Source: Cellulosimicrobium arenosum (lineage in GTDB: Bacteria > Actinomycetota > Actinomycetes > Actinomycetales > Cellulomonadaceae). Taken from it: a stretch of DNA of 64,000 nucleotides. The notes beneath the pieces are model-generated. The model was given only the letters and a program-made list of their open reading frames with translations. It did no database searches and was not told where the DNA came from. Positions 37,421 through 47,141 of the stretch are shown here, piece by piece. The stretch spans positions 186,001 to 250,000 of the forward strand of contig NZ_JACYHB010000005.1 in the NCBI RefSeq assembly GCF_014837295.1, given 5' to 3'. The position numbers and the translations under genes are program-made. The number at the start of each line of letters is the position of its first letter. Within the stretch, counting starts at the first letter, position 1.

Positions 37421-38818
37421 GTGACTCGTGCGGCGAACGGTGACGGTGTCCCGGGCTGGACCAACTGGGCCGGGACGGCCTCGGCGACACCACGTCGTCG
37501 GGCCGTACCGCGGGACGAGGCCGACCTGGCGGCCCACGTCGCACGCGCGGCGGCGGACGGCCTGCACGTGCGCGCGGTCGGCGCCGGGCACTCGTTCACC
37601 CCCGCGGCCGTGACGGACGGTCTCCTCCTCGACCTGGACCGGGTCAGCCTCGTCGAGGCCGTCTCCCGGTCGGGCGACGCCATCCACGTCACGGTCGGGG
37701 CCGGCATCCGGCTGCACCGGCTCAACGCCGCCCTCGCCGCGGCCGGCCTGGCGATGGCCAACCTCGGGGACATCGACCGGCAGTCGATCGCGGGCGCGAT
37801 CTCGACCGGCACGCACGGCACCGGAGCCCGGCTCGGCGGCCTCGCGACCCAGGTGCGCGGCGTGCGGGTCGTCGGCGCGGACGGGACGGTGCGCGCGGTG
37901 TCGGCGGACCGGGAGCCCGGGCTGTTCGCGGCGAGCAGGCTGGGTCTCGGCGCCACCGGCGTGCTGTCCGCCGTGACGCTCGAGGTGGTCCCGGCGTTCC
38001 TGCTGCGTGCCCAGGAGGAACCCTGGCCGCTCGATCGCGTGCTCGACGGGCTGGCTGCCGCGGACGACGACCCGGACGGCCTCGTGGGCGGCAACGACCA
38101 CGTCGAGTTCTACTGGTTCCCCCACACCCGTCGCGCCCTGACGAAGCGCAACAACCGGCTCGCGCCCGACGAGGAGGACGCGGCGCTCGAGCGCCTGCGC
38201 ACGTCCGGCCCGGGGCCGGTCGCCCGGGCACGGACCTGGCTCGACGAGGAGCTGCTGTCCAACGGCGCGTTCGGGCTCGTCAACCGGGTCGCGACCGCGG
38301 TCCCCCGCGTCACCCCGCGCCTCAACGCGGTCTCGGCCAGGGCGCTCGCGCCACGCACCTACGTCGCGCCGTCGCACGAGGTGTTCGTCACCTCGCGGCG
38401 CGTGCGGTTCCGCGAGATGGAGTACGCCGTGCCGCGCGAGAGCCTCGTCGACGTGCTCACCGCCATCGACGCCTGGCTCGAGCGCTCGGGCGAGCACGTC
38501 CCGTTCCCCGTCGAGGTGAGGTTCGCGGCGCCCGACGACGTGTGGCTGTCCACGGCCTACCGACGCCCCACCGCCTACGTCGCGGTGCACCAGTACGCGC
38601 GCCTGTCCCACGAGCGGTACTTCGAGGCGGTCGAGCGCATCGTCGCCGAGGTGGACGGGCGCCCCCACTGGGGCAAGCTGCACGGGCTCGACGCCGCCCG
38701 GCTCGCCGAGCTCTACCCGCGCCTGGGCGACTTCACCGCGGTGCGCGACGCGGCCGACCCGCAGGGCGTGTTCGCCAACGCCTACACCGACAGGGTGCTC
38801 GGCCCGGCCGGATCCTGA
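37421..38818 (+). CDS. FAD-linked aldonolactone (D-arabinono-1,4-lactone-type) oxidase
   Basis: VAO-family flavoenzyme, 465 residues. The FAD domain carries VGAGHSFTP with His57, the position that holds covalent FAD in L-gulono- and D-arabinono-lactone oxidases. GDIDRQSIAGAISTGTHGTG binds the pyrophosphate. The ALO domain ends with PHWGKLH and a DPQGVFAN motif near the C-terminus. Relatives oxidise aldonolactones or alditols with O2 as acceptor; the physiological substrate is unknown. The GTG at 37421 lies 7 nt after TACAGT (leaderless). Confidence 0.88.
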   Translation: MTRAANGDGVPGWTNWAGTASATPRRRAVPRDEADLAAHVARAAADGLHVRAVGAGHSFTPAAVTDGLLLDLDRVSLVEAVSRSGDAIHVTVGAGIRLHRLNAALAAAGLAMANLGDIDRQSIAGAISTGTHGTGARLGGLATQVRGVRVVGADGTVRAVSADREPGLFAASRLGLGATGVLSAVTLEVVPAFLLRAQEEPWPLDRVLDGLAAADDDPDGLVGGNDHVEFYWFPHTRRALTKRNNRLAPDEEDAALERLRTSGPGPVARARTWLDEELLSNGAFGLVNRVATAVPRVTPRLNAVSARALAPRTYVAPSHEVFVTSRRVRFREMEYAVPRESLVDVLTAIDAWLERSGEHVPFPVEVRFAAPDDVWLSTAYRRPTAYVAVHQYARLSHERYFEAVERIVAEVDGRPHWGKLHGLDAARLAELYPRLGDFTAVRDAADPQGVFANAYTDRVLGPAGS

Positions 38819-38824
38819 CGGCGG

Positions 38825-39469
38825 TCACTCCAGCGGGACGCGCGCCGGGCCTCCCTCGCGCACGGGCGAGCCGTCGGCACGCACCATGACGGAGAGCACG
38901 TACTCCGCGAGGGCGTGGAAGCTGCGGATCGCGGTCGCGTCGTCCTGCTCGACGAGCCAGGCGATCTCGATGCCGTCGATGTACCCGGCGACGATGCGCG
39001 ACAGGAACTCGATGTCGGTCGTGTACGTGACCTCGCCCCGCCGGGCGACCTCCTCGAGGAAGCCCCGCGTCATCGTCCACGTCTGCTCGAGGTGCGTGTG
39101 CGCGACGGATCGCAGCGCCCGGCTGCGCACCCCGGCCGTCGCGAACTCGAACGTGAGCAGACGCATGTGCCGACGGGGCGTGAGACCGGTCCACAGCCCG
39201 TGCGCCGCGGCGTGCGCGAGCTCGACCACGTCGCCCTCGGTGTCCAGGGCGGCCCGGACCGGCTCCGAGGCGACGAGCGCGAGGCTGTTGCCCATGGCCT
39301 GGAGGAGCTCGTCCTTGTCCTCGAAGCAGTAGTGCACCACGCCGAGCGAGACGCCGGCCTCGGCCGCGACACCACGGATGGTCACCGCCTCCACCCCCTC
39401 GCGGACGGCGACGGTCATCGCAGCGTCGACGAGCTGAGCCCGGCGATCCTCGACGGACATTCGGTTCAT
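38825..39469 (-). CDS. TetR/AcrR-family transcriptional regulator
   Basis: A 214-residue repressor. The N-terminal helix-turn-helix is VTIRGVAAEAGVSLGVVHYCFEDKDELL. The C-terminal ligand domain (from about 70) resembles the BetI-like C-terminal domain. The start may be 39469 or the second Met at 39460. It converges with the oxidase gene with only 6 bp between stop codons, and is divergent from a lipoprotein gene. Confidence 0.9.
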   Translation of the reverse strand: MNRMSVEDRRAQLVDAAMTVAVREGVEAVTIRGVAAEAGVSLGVVHYCFEDKDELLQAMGNSLALVASEPVRAALDTEGDVVELAHAAAHGLWTGLTPRRHMRLLTFEFATAGVRSRALRSVAHTHLEQTWTMTRGFLEEVARRGEVTYTTDIEFLSRIVAGYIDGIEIAWLVEQDDATAIRSFHALAEYVLSVMVRADGSPVREGGPARVPLE

Positions 39470-39589
39470 GTGCAGTACGTCCCGTGTGTGGTCTGGGGCA
39501 GTCAAGCACGGCCGCGAGACTCCTCCGATCGTACCGGCGCGGGATGCACCCGGCACATCCGGCGAGGTGGAGGGGGCAGAATCGGAGCC

Positions 39590-40213
39590 GTGCCCCTCGT
39601 CCGCGTCGCCCGCAGGCCCACCCGCTCGACCGTCACCCGCACGGCCCTCGCCCTGGCCGTCGTCACCGGTGTCGGTGCCGCCTGCGCAGGCTGTGGCAGC
39701 ACGGGTACGGACGAACCGCCCGACGGCGCGTCGACCGCGACGAGCGCGGCGTCGCCGGTGCAGGTGCCGGGGGTCCCCGTGACGGTGACCCTCCCGCCCG
39801 GCTGGGACGACCAGGCGCGCGAGGGCGCGTTCGTCCTCGTGGCGCCCGCCCCGCAGGACCCCGGTGCCGTCCGCACGAACGTCGTGGTGACGGGCGAGCA
39901 GACCACCGAGGCCGTCGAGGAGGCTGCGGCGGAGTCGGCGAGCTATGCCGAGAGCCTCCCCGGCTGGACGCTCGACGACGCGGGGCCCCAGGAGGTGACG
40001 GTCGCCGAGGTGCCGGCGCTCGGAGTGGTCGGGACCTATGAGGCGGACGGGGTGCGCGTGGCGCAGGAGGTGTACGTCCTCGAGGCGGGCACGGGCGGCG
40101 ACCGCCAGGTCGTGCGGCTGACCGTGACGACCGGAGCGGGCGACGAGACGGCCGCCGCGCAGGTCCGCGAGGTCCTCGACGGGGTCGAGATCTCGGCGGC
40201 GGTCACCGGCTGA
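39590..40213 (+). CDS. Small secreted lipoprotein (LpqN/Mog1p-like fold possible)
   Basis: A 207-residue exported protein. The signal peptide has a hydrophobic core ([17 protein letters not shown]) ending in two possible lipobox cysteines. The mature part begins with a Thr/Ser/Pro linker, then a domain with VTLPPGWDD and ANVVVT-like strands that recalls actinobacterial LpqN-type lipoproteins. Function unknown. GTG lies 7 nt after CAGAAT (leaderless). Its 3' end overlaps the end of the convergent ispF by 11 bp. Confidence 0.75.
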   Translation: MPLVRVARRPTRSTVTRTALALAVVTGVGAACAGCGSTGTDEPPDGASTATSAASPVQVPGVPVTVTLPPGWDDQAREGAFVLVAPAPQDPGAVRTNVVVTGEQTTEAVEEAAAESASYAESLPGWTLDDAGPQEVTVAEVPALGVVGTYEADGVRVAQEVYVLEAGTGGDRQVVRLTVTTGAGDETAAAQVREVLDGVEISAAVTG

Positions 40214-40706
40214 CGGGTACGACGAGCGCGGTCGCGATCGCGGCCACCCCGTCCCCCCGACCGGTGAGTCCCAGGGCGTCGGTCGTCGTCGCCGTGAGGG
40301 TGACGGTCGCACCCGCCGCGTCGCCCAGGACCGTCTCGGCCTCCGCCCGGCGCGTTCCCACCCGGGGCCGGTTCCCGACCACCTGGACGGCGACGTTCCC
40401 GATCTCGAACCCCGCTCCCCGCACGCGCCGTGCGGCCTCGGCCAGGAGCACGGCACCGCTCGCGCCGGACCAGCGGGGCTCGCTCGTCCCGAAGTTCGAC
40501 CCCAGGTCCCCCAGACCGGTCGCGGAGAACAGCGCGTCGGCCGCGGCGTGCGCGACGACGTCGCCGTCGGAGTGCCCGGCGAGCCCACGCTCCCCGGGCC
40601 AGTGCAGACCTGCGAGCCACAAGGGTCGCTCGACGTCGTCCGCGGCGTAGGCGTGCACGTCCACGCCGATCCCGGTCCGTGGGAGCGGCGTCGCAGGGTC
40701 GGTCAT
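40203..40706 (-). CDS. ispF: 2-C-methyl-D-erythritol 2,4-cyclodiphosphate synthase
   Basis: MEP-pathway enzyme making the cyclodiphosphate from CDP-ME 2-phosphate. The zinc ligands are in GIGVDVHAY and the [14 protein letters not shown] motif, and [16 protein letters not shown] closes the active site. 167 residues. The ATG overlaps the ispD TGA (ATGA), so translation is coupled. Confidence 0.97.
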   Translation of the reverse strand: MTDPATPLPRTGIGVDVHAYAADDVERPLWLAGLHWPGERGLAGHSDGDVVAHAAADALFSATGLGDLGSNFGTSEPRWSGASGAVLLAEAARRVRGAGFEIGNVAVQVVGNRPRVGTRRAEAETVLGDAAGATVTLTATTTDALGLTGRGDGVAAIATALVVPVSR

Positions 40707-41452
40707 GCTGTCTCCTCCAGGGTCAGTGCGGCGACGCGCAGGTCGTGGCCGGTCGTGATCTTTGCCGCCGCCGACGACCCCGCGACCACGTGGACCGTCT
40801 CGCCGAGCGCCTCGACGAGGCCCGCGTCGTCGGTCGCGGCCGAGGACTCGTCCGCGCCGCCCGCCGCCGCAGCCGCGTGCGCGCGCTCCAGCAGGTCGCG
40901 ATCGAACCCCTGTGGCGTCTGCACCGCCCGCAGGGACGCCCGGTCGACGGTCTCGGCCACCTCGTCGATCCCGCCGCCCGGTGCGGGGACGACGCGCTTG
41001 ACCGTGTCCGTGACCACCAGACCGGGGACGACGGCGCGGTAGCCGGCCCGTACGGCCTGCTCGACCCGCCGGACCAGGTCGGTCGGGGCCAACGGCCGCG
41101 CCGCGTCGTGGACCAGCACGACGTCGATCTCCCCCGCCGCGGGCGGGACGAGACCGCGGTCGTCGAGACCTGCTCGCAGACCCGCCGCGACCGACGCCTG
41201 GCGAGTGGGCCCGCCGTCGACGACGTGCACGGGGAGGTCGATGCCCGGGGCCGCCCGCACGAGGCGGGCGACCTCGTCGACATGCCCCGGGGGCGCCGTC
41301 ACCACGAGGGCGTCGACCACGCCGGAGGCGCACAACCGCTGCGCCGCGTGGACCAGGAGGGGCACCCCGCCGAGCTCCACGAGGGCCTTGGGCACGGCGT
41401 GCCCGAGGCGTGCGCCGGAACCGGCGGCGGTCAGGACGGCGAGCGTGGACAC
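40703..41452 (-). CDS. ispD: 2-C-methyl-D-erythritol 4-phosphate cytidylyltransferase
   Basis: MEP-pathway nucleotidyltransferase forming CDP-methylerythritol. The N-terminal CTP-binding loop is [39 protein letters not shown] and [12 protein letters not shown] are family motifs. 249 residues. The GTG at 41452 is favoured because TACCGT lies exactly 6 nt upstream (leaderless); the GTG two codons earlier overlaps that spacer. Follows carD on the same strand. Confidence 0.95.
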   Translation of the reverse strand: MSTLAVLTAAGSGARLGHAVPKALVELGGVPLLVHAAQRLCASGVVDALVVTAPPGHVDEVARLVRAAPGIDLPVHVVDGGPTRQASVAAGLRAGLDDRGLVPPAAGEIDVVLVHDAARPLAPTDLVRRVEQAVRAGYRAVVPGLVVTDTVKRVVPAPGGGIDEVAETVDRASLRAVQTPQGFDRDLLERAHAAAAAGGADESSAATDDAGLVEALGETVHVVAGSSAAAKITTGHDLRVAALTLEETA

Positions 41453-41490
41453 CCGCACACGGTAGCGGCTCGCTCACGGCCCCGGGCACG

Positions 41491-41527
41491 CCACAGGGGC
41501 GCTGCCCTATCGGCAACGCCCCTGTGG
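41491..41527 (-). terminator. Terminator of carD
   Basis: Perfect 11-bp arms CCACAGGGGCG / CGCCCCTGTGG (41491-41501 and 41517-41527) with an inner TGCC/GGCA pairing lie 41 bp past the carD stop codon. It separates carD from ispDF, which then starts at its own promoter. Confidence 0.88.
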
Positions 41528-41568
41528 ACCGGGCTGTGGATCGAGATCGTGCTGGTTCGCGCTCTCGC

Positions 41569-42051
41569 TCAGGAGGCGAGGACCTCGTCGAGGATGGCCT
41601 CGGCGCGCTCCTCCTCGGTGTGCTCGGCGAGTGCGAGCTCGGAGACGAGGATCTGCCGCGCCTTCGCGAGCATGCGCTTCTCCCCGGCAGACAGTCCGCG
41701 GTCGGCGTCGCGGCGGGAGAGGTCACGCACGACCTCGGCCACCTTGATCACGTCGCCCGAGGCGAGCTTCTCGAGGTTCGCCTTGTACCGGCGCGACCAG
41801 TTGGTCGGCTCCTCCGTGTACGGTGCCCGGAGCACCTCGAAGACACGGTCGAGGCCTTCCTGTCCGACGACATCTCGCACGCCGACGAGGTCGACGTTCT
41901 CGGCGGGGACTTCGATGGTCAGGTCGCCCTGGGCGACCTTGAGCTTGAGGTAGGTCTTGTCCTCTCCACGGATGGTGCGCGTCTTGATCTCCTCGATCAG
42001 AGCGGCGCCGTGGTGCGGGTAGACAACGGTCTCGCCTACTGTGAACGTCAT
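41569..42051 (-). CDS. carD: CarD-family RNA polymerase-binding transcription regulator
   Basis: Essential actinobacterial factor that binds the RNA polymerase beta subunit and stabilises open complexes, notably at rRNA promoters. The N-terminal Tudor-like RID begins [22 protein letters not shown]; the C-terminal helical domain includes [15 protein letters not shown] and ends [15 protein letters not shown]. 160 residues, the standard length. A -10-like TAAGGT is at 42080-42085 and an AAAGGGGA ribosome-binding site precedes the ATG. Confidence 0.97.
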   Translation of the reverse strand: MTFTVGETVVYPHHGAALIEEIKTRTIRGEDKTYLKLKVAQGDLTIEVPAENVDLVGVRDVVGQEGLDRVFEVLRAPYTEEPTNWSRRYKANLEKLASGDVIKVAEVVRDLSRRDADRGLSAGEKRMLAKARQILVSELALAEHTEEERAEAILDEVLAS

Positions 42052-42405
42052 CTGCAGATGTCCCCTTTCGCGGAGGTCCACCTTATCACGCGGAAGCCGT
42101 GCGAATTCGCGGATCCTCGCCGTCCGAGGCCGCCGGACGCGGCGTCTCCCGCGGTCTTCGCGCAGGTCAGCCCCGGGCGGACGCTCCTGCACGACGGCTC
42201 GTGCGACGTCCTGCGCACCTCGTCGACCCGTTCCCGAGAGGTTCCCGAGACATGCCGGACGGGACGCCTGATCCCAGGAGCCCTTCACGCCTTCCGCACA
42301 ACTGTCCGCTCCCGCCGGGGACCGCACCGCCGTCCGCCCGAACACGGCGCGACCGACTAGGCTGGGCCCCGCAACCCCGCCCCACCGACGCACCCAGGAG
42401 CGCAC
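42052..42405. promoter_or_regulatory. Divergent intergenic region carD / lipoprotein
   Basis: A 354-bp gap with no supported gene. It holds the carD -10 box (TAAGGT, minus strand 42085-42080) and near 42357 a TAGGCT hexamer that could serve the plus-strand lipoprotein gene, followed by an AGGAG ribosome-binding site. The rest shows no repeat or RNA structure that I can support. Confidence 0.5.
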
Positions 42406-42897
42406 GTGACCCGCACCTCGACCAGCCGAGCAGCCCGGACCTCACGGTTCTGGGCCGTCCCCGTCGTCGTCGCGAGCGTCGCCGCCGTCGCCGCGTGCTC
42501 TCCCGTGCTGACGACCAAGGAGTACTCCCCCTCCGACGGCGTCCGCGTCGACCTGACCGCCGACGTCCGCGGGCTCAACCTCATGCTCGTCTCCGAGGGC
42601 GACGGTGCGGCCGGGACGCTGATCGGTGCGTTCGCCAACGACAGCACGCAGGACGTGACGGTCGGCGTCGCGCCCCTGGGCGGTGCCGCGCTCGAGGTAC
42701 CGGTGGCCGGTGGCGAGACCGTGTACCTCGGCACCGAGGAGGGTTTCGAGGCCGTGCTCGGGACGGTCGACGCGACCCCCGGTGGCGTGCTTCCCGTCAC
42801 GGTGACCTCCAGCACGGGCGAGACCGCGGACGTCGAGCTCCCGGTCCTGGACGGCACGCTCCCGGAGTACGAAGACTTCCTGCCGACCGCGGGATGA
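42406..42897 (+). CDS. Putative lipoprotein of unknown function
   Basis: A 163-residue protein with an export signal ([17 protein letters not shown], lipobox cysteine near 31) and a beta-rich mature domain ([25 protein letters not shown]). It resembles small copper-chaperone-like (PCuAC-fold) or DNA-modification-associated lipoproteins seen in other actinobacteria in general layout only; the metal-binding motif of PCuAC is absent. GTG start with an AGGAG ribosome-binding site. Converges on pstB. Confidence 0.75.
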   Translation: MTRTSTSRAARTSRFWAVPVVVASVAAVAACSPVLTTKEYSPSDGVRVDLTADVRGLNLMLVSEGDGAAGTLIGAFANDSTQDVTVGVAPLGGAALEVPVAGGETVYLGTEEGFEAVLGTVDATPGGVLPVTVTSSTGETADVELPVLDGTLPEYEDFLPTAG

Positions 42898-42930
42898 GCT
42901 AGGCCGGCAGGGCCGGTCGCGGCGTCGTGA

Positions 42931-43710
42931 TCACCCGAAGCGGCCCGAGATGTAGTCCTCGGTCGCCTGCTGCGACGGCGACGAGAACATGGTCGCGGTG
43001 TCGTCCATCTCGACGAGCCGGCCGGGCTTGCCCGTGCCCGCGATGTTGAAGAACGCCGTCCGGTCGCTCACGCGCGCTGCCTGCTGCATGTTGTGCGTGA
43101 CGATCACGATCGTGTACTCGTCCTTGAGCTCCGCGACGAGGTCCTCGATCGCGAGCGTCGAGATGGGGTCGAGCGCCGAGCAGGGCTCGTCCATGAGGAG
43201 CACCTGCGGCTTGACGGCGATCGCCCGCGCGATGCACAGCCGCTGCTGCTGACCGCCGGAGAGGCCGGAGCCGGGGCGGTCGAGCCGGTCCTTGACCTCG
43301 TTCCACAGGTTCGCCCCGTGCAGCGAGGACTCCACCAGCTCGTCGGCGGCCGACTTGGAGATGCGCTTGTTGTTGAGCTTGACGCCCGCGAGCACGTTCT
43401 CCCTGATCGACATCGTCGGGAACGGGTTCGGCCGCTGGAAGACCATCCCGACCTGCCGACGCACCGCGACCGGGTCGACGTCGGCCCCGTACAGGTCGAC
43501 GCCCTCCATCTCCACGGTCCCGTCCACGCGAGCGCCCGGTATCACCTCGTGCATCCGGTTGAGGGTGCGCAGGAAGGTCGACTTGCCGCACCCGGACGGC
43601 CCGATGAAGGCGGTCACGGACTTGGGCTCGATCAACATGCTCACGCCCTGCACGGCGAGGAAGTCGCTGTAGTAGATGTCGAGGTCCTTGACATCGATGC
43701 GCTGTGCCAT
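42931..43710 (-). CDS. pstB: Phosphate ABC transporter ATPase
   Basis: ATPase of the high-affinity phosphate importer PstSCAB. Walker [14 protein letters not shown]-loop VFQRPNPFP, signature LSGGQQQR, Walker [14 protein letters not shown] and VTHNMQQA are intact; QRPNPFP and EPCSALDP are specific for PstB. 259 residues, normal. Last gene of pstSCAB, 17 bp after pstA. Confidence 0.98.
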   Translation of the reverse strand: MAQRIDVKDLDIYYSDFLAVQGVSMLIEPKSVTAFIGPSGCGKSTFLRTLNRMHEVIPGARVDGTVEMEGVDLYGADVDPVAVRRQVGMVFQRPNPFPTMSIRENVLAGVKLNNKRISKSAADELVESSLHGANLWNEVKDRLDRPGSGLSGGQQQRLCIARAIAVKPQVLLMDEPCSALDPISTLAIEDLVAELKDEYTIVIVTHNMQQAARVSDRTAFFNIAGTGKPGRLVEMDDTATMFSSPSQQATEDYISGRFG

Positions 43711-43727
43711 CGGATCGTTCCTGTTCT

Positions 43728-44708
43728 CTAGCGGAGGGTCTTGGGCGCGAACCAACGGGTCACGAGGCGCCCGACGAGGTTGAGCAGCATGACGATGAGG
43801 ATCAGCGCCAGCGCGGCGGCCCAGGCCCGGTCGTAGTTGATGGAGGGGATGCACACGGCGTCGAGCGCGTCGTTGCACGGGACGAGGCCCTGGCTGTACT
43901 GCCGGTACACGTACACCGGCAGGGTCATCATCCGGCCCTCGAAGAGGTTGAAGTTGATCGAGTCGACGACGCCGACGGTGATGAGCAGCGGCGCGGTCTC
44001 GCCGATCACACGGGCGACGGAGAGCATGACCCCCGTCGTGATCCCGGCGACGGACGTGCGCAGGACGACCTTGATCACGGTGAGCCACTTCGGCACGCCG
44101 AGGGCGTACGCGGCCTCGCGCAGCTCGTTGGGCACGAGCCGCAGCATCTCCTCGCACGAGCGCACGACCACCGGGATCATGAGGACCGACAGGGCCACCG
44201 AGCCGACGACTCCCATCCGCACGCCCGGCCCGAAGAAGACCGCGAACAGCGCGTAGGCGAACAGGCCGGCGACGATCGAGGGGATGCCCGTCATGACGTC
44301 GACGAAGAAGGTCACCCAGCGGGCGAGCGCCCCGCGCCCGTACTCCACGAGGTAGATCGCGGTGAGCAGACCGATCGGCACCGAGATGGCCGCGGCGCCC
44401 AACGTGATGAGCAGCGTGCCGATGATCGCGTGGTAGATCCCACCCGCGTCCATCCCGCCGAACACGCCGCGCATGGAGTGCGTGAGGAAGTAGCCGTCGA
44501 ACTGGTGCATGCCGTTCGCCACGACGGTCCACGCGACGGAGGCGAGCGGGACCATCGCGAGGACGAACGCGCCCCACATCAGTGCGGTCATCGTCTTGTC
44601 GGTCCGCCGGCGACGGGCGTCGGCGCCCCGGAGCAGCGCGCGCACCGCTGCGGTGCGCTCCGGGTCGGGGGCCCGGCCGGGCCCGGCCTGCGTGGTCACG
44701 GTGGTCAT
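43728..44708 (-). CDS. pstA: Phosphate ABC transporter permease PstA
   Basis: Inner-membrane permease, 326 residues, with six predicted helices (for example [20 protein letters not shown] and the [18 protein letters not shown] region). The EAA-loop motif [20 protein letters not shown] contacts PstB. The ATG shares its A with the pstC stop codon, so the two permeases are translationally coupled. Confidence 0.96.
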   Translation of the reverse strand: MTTVTTQAGPGRAPDPERTAAVRALLRGADARRRRTDKTMTALMWGAFVLAMVPLASVAWTVVANGMHQFDGYFLTHSMRGVFGGMDAGGIYHAIIGTLLITLGAAAISVPIGLLTAIYLVEYGRGALARWVTFFVDVMTGIPSIVAGLFAYALFAVFFGPGVRMGVVGSVALSVLMIPVVVRSCEEMLRLVPNELREAAYALGVPKWLTVIKVVLRTSVAGITTGVMLSVARVIGETAPLLITVGVVDSINFNLFEGRMMTLPVYVYRQYSQGLVPCNDALDAVCIPSINYDRAWAAALALILIVMLLNLVGRLVTRWFAPKTLR

Positions 44709-45742
44709 CAGTTGGCTCCCGAGAAGTCCTTGCGGCGCGCGACGATCGCACGAGCCGCCATGTTCACGAGCAGGGTGATGACGAACAGCGCGAGGCCGGT
44801 CGCGATGAGCGTGCTGACGCCCATCGGGTTGGCCTCGGGAAAGTTCGCCGCGATGTTCGCGGCGATGGTCTGCTGCTGCCCCGCCTGCAGGATCTTGAAG
44901 CTGTACAGGAGCCCGGGCGAGAGGATCATCAGGACGGCCATCGTCTCGCCCAGCGCACGTCCGAGGCCGAGCATCGCGGCGGAGATCACGCCCGAGCGGC
45001 CGAAGGGCAGCACCGCCGTGCGGATCATCTCCCAGCGGGTCGCCCCGAGCGCGAGCGCGGCCTCCTCGTGCAGGCCCGGGGTCTGGAGGAACACCTCGCG
45101 GCTCACGGCCGTGATGATCGGCAGGATCATCACGGCGAGCACGAGCCCGACCGTCAGGAGGACGCGCCCCGTCGGGGAGGCCGGTCCGGCGAAGAGCGGG
45201 AACCAGCCGAACGTGTCCGCCAGCCAGCCCCACACCGGGATCACCACGGGGGGCAGCACGAGCGAGCCCCACAGGCCGTAGACCACGCTGGGGATGGCTG
45301 CGAGCAGGTCGACGACGTAGCCGAGACCGGACGCGAGACGGCGCGGCGCGTAGTGCGAGATGAAGAGCGCGATCCCGATCGCGACGGGCGTCGCGAGCAG
45401 CAGTGCGAGCGCTGCGGCCAGGAGGGTGCCGAAGATCAGCGGCCCGACGAAGGAGAGGATCGACGCGTCCTCGGGGAACCACGAGATGGTCTCCCCGAGC
45501 TCGGCGCCGCCGGCGGTGAGCGCCGGCCAGGCCCGGATGACGAGGAACAGGGCGACCGCGGCCAGCACGGCGAGGATCAGCGCCCCGGCGCCGGTCGCGG
45601 TCCAGCGGAACGCGCGGTTGGCACCGCGGTCGCCGACTCCTGCGCGGCGGCGCGCGCCCGTCCCGCGCGATGGGCGCGGCTCGTCCGCGACCGGGCCACC
45701 AGGCGGCGTCGGGTCCGGTGCGGTGGAAGCTGTGCTGGTCAC
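44708..45742 (-). CDS. pstC: Phosphate ABC transporter permease PstC
   Basis: Partner permease, 344 residues. A disordered N-terminus of about 45 residues is followed by six transmembrane segments and the EAA loop [24 protein letters not shown] start with an AGGAGCAGGA ribosome-binding site, chosen over the upstream ATG at 45820, which lies inside the intergenic hairpin. Confidence 0.95.
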   Translation of the reverse strand: MTSTASTAPDPTPPGGPVADEPRPSRGTGARRRAGVGDRGANRAFRWTATGAGALILAVLAAVALFLVIRAWPALTAGGAELGETISWFPEDASILSFVGPLIFGTLLAAALALLLATPVAIGIALFISHYAPRRLASGLGYVVDLLAAIPSVVYGLWGSLVLPPVVIPVWGWLADTFGWFPLFAGPASPTGRVLLTVGLVLAVMILPIITAVSREVFLQTPGLHEEAALALGATRWEMIRTAVLPFGRSGVISAAMLGLGRALGETMAVLMILSPGLLYSFKILQAGQQQTIAANIAANFPEANPMGVSTLIATGLALFVITLLVNMAARAIVARRKDFSGAN

Positions 45743-45780
45743 TCCTGCTCCTGAGGGATAGCGGTTCGTCCTGCGTGAAC

Positions 45781-45817
45781 GGGGCGGTGGGACCGGTGCT
45801 CCCGGCCCCACCGCCCC
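45781..45817 (-). terminator. Attenuator-like hairpin between pstS and pstC
   Basis: Perfect 11-bp arms GGGGCGGTGGG / CCCACCGCCCC (45781-45791 and 45807-45817) lie 24 bp past the pstS stop. Such a hairpin commonly lets pstS be made in excess over the membrane components by partial termination or 3' mRNA protection. Confidence 0.75.
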
Positions 45818-45841
45818 CACGGTGTCGCTGCGCTCAGCCGG

Positions 45842-46987
45842 TCAGCCGGCCGCGCCGACCGTGATCGCCTCGATCGCGGCGTGCACGTCCGTGCGCAGGT
45901 CCTCGGAGATCGGGGCGCTGCCCGCGGCCGACGCGGACGCCTGCTGGCCCTCGTCGCTCGAGATGTAGGTCAGGAAGGCCTTGACCAGCTCGCCGGTCGC
46001 CTCGTCCTCGTAGTTCGAGCAGGCGATGGCGTACGACACGAGCACGAGCGGGTAGGCACCCGACTCGACGGTCTTGCGGTCCAGCTCGACCGCGATGTCG
46101 TGCTCGCCACGGCCCTCGACCCGTGGCGACGCGTCCACGACCTCGGCCGCGGCCTCGGGCGAGTAGGCCACCCACTCCTCACCGACCTTGATGCTCGCGG
46201 TGCCCAGCTCGCCGGCCTTCGAGGCGTCGGCGTAGCCGATCGTGCCCTCGCCCGCCTGGACGGTCTGCACGACGCCGGAGGTGCCCTGCGCGGACTCACC
46301 GCCCTGGGTCGGCCAGTCGCCGCTCGCCTCGTGCCCCCACGCGTCGCCCGCCGTGGCGGCGAGGTAGTCCGTGAAGTTCTCGGTCGTACCGGACTCGTCC
46401 GAGCGGTGCACCGGCGTGATCGCCGTGCTCGGCAGGTCGGCGTCGGGGTTGTCGGCCGCGATCTCGTCCGCGTCCCACGTGGTGATGTCGCCGTTGAAGA
46501 TGCCCGCGAGCGTCTCGGGAGCCAGGTTGACCTCGGGCAGGTCGGGCAGGTTGTAGATGATCGCGATCGGGCTCACGTAGACGGGCAGGTCGATCGCGCC
46601 GTCAGGGCCGCAGACCTCCTGCGACTTCGTGAGCTCCTCGTCGTCGAGCGCGGCGTCCGAGCCCGCCCAGCCCGTGCCTCCCGCGAGGAACTGGGTCCGG
46701 CCACCGCCGGAACCGACCGGGTCGTAGTTGACGGTGACGTCAGGGTTGGTGCTCTGGAACCCGGCGCGCCAAGCCTCCATCGCAGACTCCTGCGAGCTCG
46801 CGCCGGCGCCGCTGAGCTCACCGCTCAGGTCGGTCGCGGCGTCGGTCGAGCTCTCGGTGCCCGAGTCACCGCCGGCGTCGCCGACCGGATCGTCGGACCC
46901 GCACGCGGCGAGAGTCAGGGCGAGCGCACCGATGACGACGGTGGATCCAGCACGTGAGAATCGGCTGAGCTTCACTCTTCGTTCCAT
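45842..46987 (-). CDS. pstS: Phosphate-binding lipoprotein PstS
   Basis: Extracytoplasmic phosphate receptor, 381 residues. Signal peptide with lipobox LALTLAAC at about residue 29. Phosphate-binding segments are visible: SGAGASSQESAMEAW, the VGSGGGRTQFLAG loop, GSDAALDDEE, and HRSDESGTTENFTDYL. ATG at 46987; a GTG four codons later (46975) is a possible alternative. A PHO-box-like repeat lies about 80 bp upstream. Confidence 0.96.
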   Translation of the reverse strand: MERRVKLSRFSRAGSTVVIGALALTLAACGSDDPVGDAGGDSGTESSTDAATDLSGELSGAGASSQESAMEAWRAGFQSTNPDVTVNYDPVGSGGGRTQFLAGGTGWAGSDAALDDEELTKSQEVCGPDGAIDLPVYVSPIAIIYNLPDLPEVNLAPETLAGIFNGDITTWDADEIAADNPDADLPSTAITPVHRSDESGTTENFTDYLAATAGDAWGHEASGDWPTQGGESAQGTSGVVQTVQAGEGTIGYADASKAGELGTASIKVGEEWVAYSPEAAAEVVDASPRVEGRGEHDIAVELDRKTVESGAYPLVLVSYAIACSNYEDEATGELVKAFLTYISSDEGQQASASAAGSAPISEDLRTDVHAAIEAITVGAAG

Positions 46988-47067
46988 CCTGTTCAAGCGT
47001 CGAGTCGCACCAGCGAGCGCCGGTGACAACTCCGACGCTAAGAGCGCCGGGTGACGCGTGCGCCGAG

Positions 47068-47089
47068 TACGGATGAACGACGGATGAAC
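47068..47089 (-). promoter_or_regulatory. PHO box upstream of pstS
   Basis: On the minus strand two adjacent 11-nt direct repeats read GTTCATCCGTC and GTTCATCCGTA (47089-47068), matching the 11-nt PHO-box units known for actinobacterial PhoP/RegX3 (G(G/T)TCAYYYRS-like). Located about 80 bp before pstS and 52 bp beyond the regX3 stop codon. Confidence 0.85.
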
Positions 47090-47141
47090 AGTGCACAGAC
47101 CTTCTGTGGCGCCGTGGACGGTGGCCGACCGGCCGCCGGGC

